From assembly GCF_907164915.1 (NCBI RefSeq), contig NC_061869.1:16345125-16409124 (forward strand): a DNA stretch of 64,000 nucleotides. The letters run 5' to 3'. Under the pieces are notes generated by a model. The model saw only the letters and a program-made list of their open reading frames with translations. It was not told the origin of the DNA and searched no databases. Below are positions 56,488-64,000 of this stretch, in pieces. The DNA is from Impatiens glandulifera. Lineage: Eukaryota > Streptophyta > Magnoliopsida > Ericales > Balsaminaceae. Within the stretch, counting starts at the first letter, position 1. Every line of letters begins with the position of its first letter. A program made the translations under genes and the position numbers.

Positions 56488-57820
56488 TGTTAGATAAAAT
56501 AAGACCGGTTCAAATAAACCTAACTTAAATAAACTTTCCATGCAGGAACAAGGAACCGGACCGGATGAACAAGAGAACCGACTAATGAAACCTAACCGGT
56601 CAAGCTACCAAACCGATCAAGAGTATTCGGAACGTGACCGCACAAAGAAAGGATCGGCCAAAGCTCAAAACCTGAATCATCAAACAGCCGATCATCCACA
56701 AGACAAGAATAACCGGAAGAAGTCCGGTTACATCACTACCAAAAGACATTCGGCCAAGTCAAATGACCGACCAGTACAAGAAGACAATTTGGGTATCTGT
56801 TGAGAATGATACCAAAGGAACAGACTGAATACTTCCATATCCATGCAAGTCTGAGGAAAGACTGTAGGCTGCAGAAAACAGTACTACCGGATCCTTCTAC
56901 TTCGGGATAAGCCAGAAAGGAAATCTTCCAAGTACAGACAACTGTCCAACAGACAGTGCCTACATCAAGTAAAAGACAAACCCGGCAGGTTTGTCTTACA
57001 CACCGGAAGAACAGACCGCCAAGTCTGAGACATAATACCAGGTCTGAGATTGACCATCAGGTCTGAGGAAACGACCGCAGGTCTGAACCTCTGAAACACT
57101 GAATCACTGCACTTCTGATCAGCCAATCAGATTCAAGGCAGTGAAATATGACCGTTGGCATATTTCACCTATAAAAGGGGTAGCTGAAGAAGAGTAAATG
57201 CAGTTACTTAAGTGGGACATTAAGGGACAACAGTGTGATATTGAGATAGCGCTAAGAGCATTTACTACAAGTGATAAGAGTGTGCCGTTTTAGAAAGCCT
57301 AAGTGTTGAAAGTAAATGTGTGTTTTACAATTTCGGTGTAAATTGTAAGAGTGTTATCGAGCAGGAAATAAGTCTCGATCGGCCTGTACTTGTATTCCTT
57401 AGTGAATATCCTTCTCGCGGTTTCGAGAGGAAGGGGTGACGTAGGAGTTTTATCTCCGAACATCCATAAAATCCGTCTTGTTACTTACTTTCTGCCGGCT
57501 TCATTATCTAACCGACTAACTTAACCACACCGCTCCAAACCGACTTTATACTAACCATACCGAATATCCAGATTACCGAAACCGACCCACCATTTCCAAA
57601 TCTCCATCATCCGAAACCGACCGTGCCTATCATACAAGCGTGCCGTTTCAACCTGAAAGCAAACCTCTTCCGCGCTTGAACCTAGTTCAAGGGTTTGTGA
57701 CAGGTTGTGTAGTATTGAAACCCCGGTGTTAATCTCTAACCGGATTAACCACCACCCTTCGTGTGTGAACCGCTAACCGGTCCAACCCCCGGTCCACCAG
57801 CGGCGATCTAGATCCTAACA
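56488..57820 (+). repeat. element A 5' LTR (1,333 bp)
   Basis: Starts TGTTAGATAAAATAAG, ends GATCCTAACA. It shares landmarks with the B LTRs (GTTATCGAGCAGGAAATAAG, TCTCGCGGTTTCGAGAGGAA, ACATCCATAAAA). It is about 190 bp longer, mainly through extra segments repeating GGTCTGAG-type motifs near 57,020-57,110. CCAATCAG lies at 57,123, TGACCGTTGGC at 57,149-57,159 and TATAAAAG at 57,170-57,177. Confidence 0.93.
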
Positions 57821-57822
57821 AT

Positions 57823-57834
57823 TGGTATCAGAGC
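57823..57834 (+). promoter_or_regulatory. element A primer-binding site
   Basis: TGGTATCAGAGC, identical to element B and two bases inside the LTR. Confidence 0.93.
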
Positions 57835-57859
57835 AGTTAGTTTCAATACTTAAGCAAAC

Positions 57860-59695
57860 ATGTATCAGGATAGGCCTCCAATGCTAGAAGGTGATGACTT
57901 TGCCAACTGGAAGGCACGCATGCACCTGCACCTAATCACCTTGGATGATGAAATGGAATCCATTCTGACCGAAGGACCGATAATTATTGACAAAGATAGA
58001 AAGGAATGGACGGCTGAAGATAGGAGAAGAAACAATCTGGACAACCATGCTAGAAACCGGATCTCCAACAGCGTGGACAGAAACACATACTGCAAGATCA
58101 GAGACTGCCAAACCGCGAAGGAGACATGGAACACGGTTATCCAGATCTTTGAGGGAAATAAAAGAACAAAGGAGAACAAGATAATGGTAGCCACACAGAA
58201 GTTTGAGAGCATCAAAATGAAACCAGGAGAAACTATGAAGGAATACAGTGACCGGTTCACTGGTGTGTTAGATGAGTTAGCAACTCTGGGCAAGAAGTAT
58301 GACAACAAAGAGGTCATTATGAAGGTCTTGAGATCTCTTCCAAGTGCTTGGGACATAAAAACGATGGTAATGAGGGAATCAAAGAACTTGCGTAAGATGA
58401 AATTATACGATGTATTCGAAGATCTTAAGGCATATGAGTTCGAAATGAGATCCAGAACTGAAGAGGAAGTCTCGGCCTCAACGTCAACCAGAGCACTCAT
58501 TACATCTATAGAACCGGCTGCACCTGCTCCTACACCTGCACCGGCACCGGCCCCTGCACCCGTACCGATCAGAACCGCCGAACAGTTCACTGAAGATGCC
58601 ATGGCAATGCTTGCACAGAAATTTGGAAGGTTCATGAAAAGGAGCCAACCGACAAACAACTACTATGGTGACAAATCCAATGTAAGATGCTATAACTGTA
58701 ACTGTTTGGGACATTTCAAGTGGGAATGCAGGAAACCGAGGAGGGATACCCAGAAACCGGACTATCAAAATGACAGAAACAATTATCAACAAACCGGTGA
58801 AGGAAGTGAGATACCGAAAGCATTGATAGCCGACGATGGAGGAAGTCTATGGGCTCGCAGTGATAGTGACGATGAACTCACATGTCTCATGGCAAATGAG
58901 GAACAGGTATTTGACTCTCCTTGTGAAGAATTTACTAAGGATGAATTATACAATGCATTAAATGACATGGTAGAAGAATATAAGAACCTATTGACCATGC
59001 TACCTAAGCACCTCAACATCAAGCCCGACTCCATAACAACTATTCCAATAGAACCAGAGGTACTCATCATAACTGAACCGGAAGTCATACAACCTGATGA
59101 TACCCACACCCTAGAAACCGAGTTAGATCCTAAGACCGAACAATCTAGTGAACCGACTAGAGAACTAACCAAGGAAGAAAATGCCAGACTTCAATATAAG
59201 ATGGCCGCCTATAAGAGATCTAGCGATATAGTAAAGAACATGAATAAACACTACAGGCATCCTCGTTGTAAGCGTGGCCTAGGATACACAGAGAATAGCT
59301 CTAAAGACCGAAAACCCATAGAGAAAGCAAGGCTTACAAAAGGAAACCTTCCCTTTATAAAATTTCTTAAGAGCACCTGCACCGCTGAAGAAGAGGAGAC
59401 CGCATATTATAGGGAAGAAAAGCTAAAATACGATTATGTTGGTCCAACCGATTCATGGCTTGACCCTGAGAAAAGAAAAGTCGAAATCCTCAGATATAAG
59501 AAAAACTTCCCTGAACCGCGTAGGTCAAACCATAGATCACCGAACCAAAGACCATCACCATTTAGGACATTTGAAGGAAAACCGAAATACACAAAACCAA
59601 GTGTCAAAAGGACAGTTAAAACCCTAGCAAAGAAGACCGTCCGGTTTATCAAAGTTTGGGTACCCAAGGGACTAATCGCATGTGGACCCAAGTAA
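57860..59695 (+). CDS. element A Gag polyprotein
   Basis: An uninterrupted 611-residue frame starting MYQDRPPMLEGDDFANWKAR. Residues of about 100-200 form the UBN2-type gag core (KIMVATQKFESIKMKPGETM, LDELATLGKKYDNKEV, LPSAWDIKTMVMRES). A Pro-Ala repeat (about residues 218-233) is expanded compared with element B. The zinc knuckle CYNCNCLGHFKWEC lies at residues 277-290 with all CCHC ligands. A Glu-rich middle, then a Lys/Arg-rich tail ends GLIACGPK. Gag assembles cytoplasmic virus-like particles and binds RNA. The first ATG after the primer site was taken as the start. It lies 26 nt downstream of that site. Confidence 0.93.
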   Translation: MYQDRPPMLEGDDFANWKARMHLHLITLDDEMESILTEGPIIIDKDRKEWTAEDRRRNNLDNHARNRISNSVDRNTYCKIRDCQTAKETWNTVIQIFEGNKRTKENKIMVATQKFESIKMKPGETMKEYSDRFTGVLDELATLGKKYDNKEVIMKVLRSLPSAWDIKTMVMRESKNLRKMKLYDVFEDLKAYEFEMRSRTEEEVSASTSTRALITSIEPAAPAPTPAPAPAPAPVPIRTAEQFTEDAMAMLAQKFGRFMKRSQPTNNYYGDKSNVRCYNCNCLGHFKWECRKPRRDTQKPDYQNDRNNYQQTGEGSEIPKALIADDGGSLWARSDSDDELTCLMANEEQVFDSPCEEFTKDELYNALNDMVEEYKNLLTMLPKHLNIKPDSITTIPIEPEVLIITEPEVIQPDDTHTLETELDPKTEQSSEPTRELTKEENARLQYKMAAYKRSSDIVKNMNKHYRHPRCKRGLGYTENSSKDRKPIEKARLTKGNLPFIKFLKSTCTAEEEETAYYREEKLKYDYVGPTDSWLDPEKRKVEILRYKKNFPEPRRSNHRSPNQRPSPFRTFEGKPKYTKPSVKRTVKTLAKKTVRFIKVWVPKGLIACGPK

Positions 59696-59735
59696 ATGTG
59701 GGTACCAAACAGTTGTAAATATGTACATTTTGCAG
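59654..59735 (+). other. candidate 82-nt gag-pol intron (element A)
   Basis: GT at 59,654 (context AAA/GTTTGG) and AG at 59,734-59,735 (TTTTGCAG/G) enclose 82 nt including the gag stop. The donor is on a gag codon boundary and the acceptor on a pol codon boundary. Exactly the same length and phase occur in element B. A CTAAT branch-like motif lies inside. Alternatively, ribosomes shift +1 in the overlap 59,676-59,695. Confidence 0.45.
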
Positions 59736-62700
59736 GATCCAAAGAAACGGCTAGGAAACTCCGAATGGTTCTTGGACAGCGGTTGCTCCAGGCACATGAC
59801 CGGAAATAGCAATTTGCTAACCGACATCAGATCAGTAACCAGTGCTCTAATTACCTTCGGTGACAACTCAAAAGGTAAAACTGTGGGCAAGGGTAAGATT
59901 GTCCATGGTAACCTAACCATTGATAATGTACTTCTAGTTGAAAACCTACGTTTTAATCTACTTAGTATTAGTCAGATGTGTGATCCCGGATACACGGTAG
60001 AATTCCTTAAACATGCATGCTTAGTTAAGAACTCTCAAGGTATTGTACTACTAACCGGAAATAGGATAGGTAACATCTATAAGGTAGACTGGAAAACCAG
60101 AATAGAATATCTTATATGCATGATAGCTAAGACTGATCAAACCTGGCTATGGCACAAGAGACTAAACCATCTAAACATGAAAACCTTAAACTACATTCGT
60201 GGTAAAAAGCTAGTTGAAGGTATTCCTGATATAGTATTTAACCAGGATAAGGTTTGTTCAGCATGCCAAATGGGTAAACAAACTAGGTCATCTTTTAAGA
60301 GTAATGGAAATATCCAATCTAGCCGATGCCTAGATCTTCTACACATGGATCTATTTGGACCGATTCAAGTCATTAGCCTAGGAGGTATGCTCTACACCAT
60401 GGTAGTTATTGATGATTATTCTAGATATACATGGGTAATATTTCTACCATCTAAACGTAAAACTGTATCAAACCTGATCACACTTCTTAAGCGGTTGCAA
60501 AATGAAAAATCAACTCGTATTAATAGCATTCGAAGTGATCGGGGTACTGAATTTACCAATAGTACATTAACTGCATATCTTGATGAATCCGGCATTAGAC
60601 ACGAGTTGTCTAGTGCTAGGACTCCTCAACAAAATGGCCTGGCCGAGAGAATAAACCGGACTCTCAAGGAAGCCGCACGGTCTATGATAGCCGATTCCGG
60701 CATTGCTCAGAAATTTTGGGCTGAGGCTATCAACACTACATGCTATACACAAAACCGGTCTTTGATAAACAGATTTCACAACAAAACACCATATGAGGTT
60801 TATTTTAACAGAGTTCATAAACTTAAATACCTCAGGATTTTCGGTTGTAAATGTTATATTCATATAAATGGTAAAACCCAACTCACCGCTTTTGATACAA
60901 AAACCGATACCGGCATCATGCTAGGGTACTCGGCAGTAAGTAAAGCATATATAGTATACAATAATAGAACTGCAACCATGGAGGAAACAATTCACGTTGT
61001 TTTCGATGAATCGGTTGAAAGCAATACTGCTTCATGCTTTGATCTACACAACAGACTGGAAAATAACGATATTCATTCTGATAGTGAAGATGAGACTCCG
61101 GTCTTCAGGCGGTTTGTCCATGACCAAATGGGTAATATTGATACCTAGCCGGATCAAGCTGTTCCACAACAGGAAGCTGACACTTCGGTCCAATCCGAGG
61201 GAGTCGGTCGGTCTGACAATTTCGTTCAGCCTACCGACATGTCTAGCCTTGGTCAAGTTAACGGTAATTTGGTAGACATCCCTGAACTGAATCTCAGAAG
61301 AAATAGTAAACCTCCTCCTGAGCAAATTATAGGTGACCCTTCAGAACCTGTTCGAACTAGGAGTCAACTTCTGGAAGGATATTTTAACTCAGCTTTCATA
61401 TCCCAAATTGAACCGAAAAGAATAGATGAAGCATTGTCAGATCCAGATTGGATCTTGGGAATGCAAGAAGAGCTAAACCAGTTCGAGAGTAGTAAAGTCT
61501 GGTACTTAGTTCCCAGACCGAAAGATCAATCGGTCATAGGAACAAGATGGATATTCAGAAACAAACTCAATGAGGACGGTTTGGTCACGAGGAACAAAGC
61601 CAGATTAGTGGCTCAAGGTTACAAACAGGAAGAAGGCGTTGATTTTGAAGAGTCATTTGCTCCTGTAGCCAGAATTGAAGCCATTAGGATTTTTCTTGCA
61701 TTTGCTGCTTTCAAAAACTTTAAGGTTTTTCAAATGGATGTTAAAAGTGCATTTCTGAACGGTGACCTACGTGAAGAAGTGTATGTTGAACAACCACCCG
61801 GTTTCAAAAGCGCTGCATTTCCAAACCACGTATACCGGCTAAATAAAGCTTTATACGGTCTAAAGCAAGCACCTAGAACCTGGTATGATACACTAACCGC
61901 ATTTCTATTAAAACATGATTTCACCATCGGTTCGGTGGATAAGACATTGTTCAAATTTGAAAAGAAGGAACATATCCTACTTGTTCAAATTTATGTAGAT
62001 GACATTATTTTCGGTTCCACCGATCCTAAGCTATGTGACAAGTTTTCAAAAATGATGACTGACAAGTTTGAGATGAGTATGATGGGAGAATTAAGTTTCT
62101 TCCTAGGTCTTCAGGTCAAACAACTCAAAGAAGGAACATTCATCAGTCAACCTAAATATACCAAGGAGCTGCTAAAGAAATTCGGTATGGACACCTGCTC
62201 CTCGGCGGCTACTCCAATGAGCTCATCCATTAAACTGGACAGAGATGATGAGGGCCAATCGGTAGACCAGATTGCATACCGGGGCATGATCGGTTCCCTA
62301 CTGTACCTGACAGCGAGTAGACCGGACATCATGTTTGCAGTTGGTGTTTGTGGGAGATTCCAAGCAAATCCAAAGCAATCCCATTACACAGCCACAAAGA
62401 GGATACTGAAGTATCTAAAGGGCACACCTGATGTCGGTCTGTGGTATCCAAAAGACTCGTCCTTCAATCTAACAAGTTACTCAGACGCAGACTATGCAGG
62501 GTGTAAGATTGATAGAAAAAGCACCAGCGGAACATGTCAGTTCCTTGGTGACCAGCTCGTTTCATGGCATAGCAAGAAGCAAACATCTGTGGCCACATCC
62601 ACTGCAGAAGCTGAATACCTGGCGGCCGGAAGTTGCTGTTCTCAACTCCTCTGGATCCAACAGCAGCTGAAGGACTTCGGTGTCATAGCCGAAGAATCCC

Positions 62701-62957
62701 CGATCTTCTGCGACAACACGAGTGCCATAGCGATCACCTACAATCCGGTTCTCCACTCCAGAACCAAGCACATCGACATAAGGCATCACTTCATTCGGGA
62801 GCATGTCACGCTGAAGCATATCTGGCTGGAATACGTACCGACCGATCAACAAGTAGCCGATATCTTCACAAAGCCGCTACAGGAAGCTAAGTTTTCTCAA
62901 TTCAGGCTTACTCTCGGTTTAACCGATATTAGCCAAATCCTTCCAAAGGATGCTTAA
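59676..62957 (+). pseudogene. element A Pol (PR-IN-RT-RH), one in-frame stop
   Basis: A single reading frame of about 1,094 codons, broken only by TAG at 61,146-61,148 where element B has CAG. No ATG opens it. Domains in order: protease with FLDSGCSRHMTG; GAG-pre-integrase with HKRLNHLN and CSACQMGK; integrase core with VVIDDYSRYTWV, IRSDRGTEF and PQQNGLAERINRTL, giving the D, D, E residues; IN tail MLGYSAVSKAYIVYN. RT has [54 protein letters not shown] and catalytic [10 protein letters not shown]. RNase H has [26 protein letters not shown] and [12 protein letters not shown]. The stop lies in the variable IN-RT linker, so every catalytic motif is present. It would truncate the product before RT. 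Confidence 0.94.
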
Positions 62958-63472
62958 AGGGAAACCGGTTCAGACAGACAAAACCGGTAATTCTTCCTAA
63001 GCTGTTGAATTTAGAATCTTCAGGGTGTCTGTGGAAGAACCACCCAGCTTATCAGATAGAGTAAACCGACCGGCTACTTGGTGCATGCGCCAAATAACCG
63101 CATCGGGATGAACAACTAATACCTGACCGGTTCGGAAGCAGGCAACCCTAGATTATTTGAATTTCAAACAGAAGAGGAATAGTTATCAGGGATTAAGGAT
63201 ATCTGTTCTGCAACATTACTCTCTCAAAGTAAAATAGGTCGCGCCTAAAAAGACGTGAAGATCTTTTGATATCTTTCACAGTCCAGGCCTATGACCGACA
63301 CCTAGACTGCAAACATGCCTATTTCATGCAATATCTCTTATCCTGCAGTTAATACATGTCATCCCATTTAATGCCTGGACAATAGGATAGTCCCTAAACT
63401 AGTATTTAAGTGAAGCAAACGTTCACCACAACACTCACAAGTCACAAGAACATCCTCCCACTAAGGCACAAA
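62958..63472 (+). promoter_or_regulatory. conserved pol-to-accessory spacer (element A)
   Basis: Homologous to 41,399-41,946 of element B, sharing AAACCGACCGG, CCAAATAACCGCATCGGGA and AAAAGACGTGAAGAT. TATTTAAG at 63,403-63,410 takes the position of B's TATATAAG, 70 bp before the accessory start. The leader ends CACTAAGGCACAAAATG. A role as internal promoter is inferred. Confidence 0.5.
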
Positions 63473-64000
63473 ATGTCTCAGCTTCCCAACATCCTTCAGG
63501 TTGATTTTCAATCCTGTTCTTCCACAGACCAGTATGAAATATACAAGATGATAAAATCTTTGGAGGAAACCGGCCTCCAAAGTTTCCTATGTGACAAGCA
63601 CTCCATCTATCCGGACTCCGTTCTGGAGTTCTTCCACAATGCAAGGGTGTTTCGGGGCACCCCCCACTTTGATACCCACATCCAATCCAAGGTGGGAGGT
63701 ATTGTCTTCGATTTCACTGAACGGGACTTTGCAAGGTGTCATAGCCTACCAAGGCACGGGATCACAGATCTGGACATCCCTGGGGATGTAAAAGCCGAAG
63801 TCTGCGTCGACCTCTCTCGGTCTAACGACCCGGTTGAGGACCATGGAGCAAAATCATGTCTGAGAGCTGAATATCAGCTTCTCAACGATGTGATCGGCAA
63901 GAGCATTTTTGGTAGGGACGTCACAAACACTTACAGTGTCTCGAACTTCAACATGATGGCGGCCATAATCACCGGCACACCAGTAAATTGGTCTAGGGTG
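63473..64000 (+). CDS. accessory frame a of element A (partial, runs off window)
   Basis: Open for 176 codons from MSQLPNILQVDFQS to the window edge. It follows element B frame a closely: MIKSLEETGLQSFL, SVLEFFHNARVFRGTPHFDT, IQSKVGGIVFDFTERDFARC, LRAEYQLLNDVIGKSIFGRD and TGTPVNWSRV at the edge. The stop found in B after DVIG is absent here. No known catalytic motif, signal peptide or membrane segment is visible. It belongs to the same unknown family as B frames a, b and c. The full length is expected to be near 270 residues if it matches B. Confidence 0.85.
   Translation, partial: MSQLPNILQVDFQSCSSTDQYEIYKMIKSLEETGLQSFLCDKHSIYPDSVLEFFHNARVFRGTPHFDTHIQSKVGGIVFDFTERDFARCHSLPRHGITDLDIPGDVKAEVCVDLSRSNDPVEDHGAKSCLRAEYQLLNDVIGKSIFGRDVTNTYSVSNFNMMAAIITGTPVNWSRV

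Larger units (their letters stand above)
56488..64000 (+). mobile_element. Element A, Sirevirus-like copia, 3' part beyond the window
   Basis: 5' LTR 56,488-57,820, primer-binding site at 57,823, gag 57,860-59,695, pol 59,676-62,957 and accessory frame a from 63,473 running off the window. It is clearly the same family as element B and better preserved: gag is open and pol has one in-frame stop. By similarity to B the rest of the accessory region and the 3' LTR should lie within about 6 kb beyond the window, though B's layout may not be shared. Confidence 0.95.

Noticed and set aside
57865..58659. 264-codon minus-strand frame opposite gag of element A
   Set aside because: It is an antisense shadow of the gag frame. 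The plus strand has the recognised gag blocks and zinc knuckle.
59692..59735. A 44-nt GT...AG interval starting at the gag stop of element A
   Set aside because: It is too short for a plant intron, its removal does not bring gag into the pol frame, and B lacks the GT. The 82-nt interval fits better.

Overview
The window is a transposon-dense, AT-rich piece of a flowering-plant nuclear genome, almost certainly a eudicot. The only convincing host gene is a two-exon MLP-like (major latex protein, Bet v 1 superfamily) gene on the minus strand at 21.3-22.4 kb. Nearly everything else is retrotransposon: Ty1/copia, Ty3/gypsy, LINE ends, tRNA-derived short repeats, AT microsatellites and minisatellites. 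The accessory proteins carried by the two large copia elements resemble, from memory, a family of hypothetical proteins abundant in Lamiales such as Gesneriaceae. That placement is inference only.

Layout. 0.8-2.9 kb: gypsy-type LTR debris with minisatellites. 3.6-8.3 kb: decayed Ty3/gypsy gag-PR-RT-RNase H on the minus strand, with no integrase seen. 8.8-11.2 kb: AT-rich dispersed repeats, one of which recurs at 55.5-56.5 kb. 11.25-20.8 kb: a decayed Tnt1/Tork-like copia (Cop-1), split by a minus-strand copia (Cop-3, 12,789-17,928), which itself carries a LINE end (three levels of nesting). 21.3-22.4 kb: the MLP-like gene. 25.0-29.1 kb: another decayed copia (Cop-2), split by a solo LTR of the large copia family (25,881-27,836, 5-bp target duplication GTTGT), itself holding a LINE end. 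29.1-30.65 kb: gypsy LTR debris. 30.65-32.3 kb: 3' half of a minus-strand copia (Cop-4). 32.8 kb: a foldback hairpin. 33.2 kb: a 411-bp LINE end with a 16-bp target duplication. 35,629-48,574: a complete 12.9-kb Sirevirus-like copia, element B (1,142-bp LTRs, target duplication TTATC). 48.6-51.2 kb: gypsy LTR debris and a tandem repeat with tRNA-like boxes. 53.3-55.2 kb: LINE ORF1 remnant. 56,488 to the window end: a younger relative of B, element A, with 5' LTR, gag, pol and the start of the accessory region.

The most interesting system is the accessory region of elements A and B. Downstream of pol, B carries about 5.7 kb holding three related reading frames (a, b, c). Each begins with a similar N-terminal domain and each is preceded by its own TATA-like box and short leader. 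Frame c is an 888-codon frame with five stops but no frameshift. Element A carries an open, undamaged copy of frame a up to the window edge. In both elements gag and pol lie in different frames, and both keep an 82-nt GT...AG interval whose removal would join gag to pol in frame. Most copies here are defective: B has lost the integrase core and has stops in gag, RT and accessory frames. A has a single in-frame TAG in pol.
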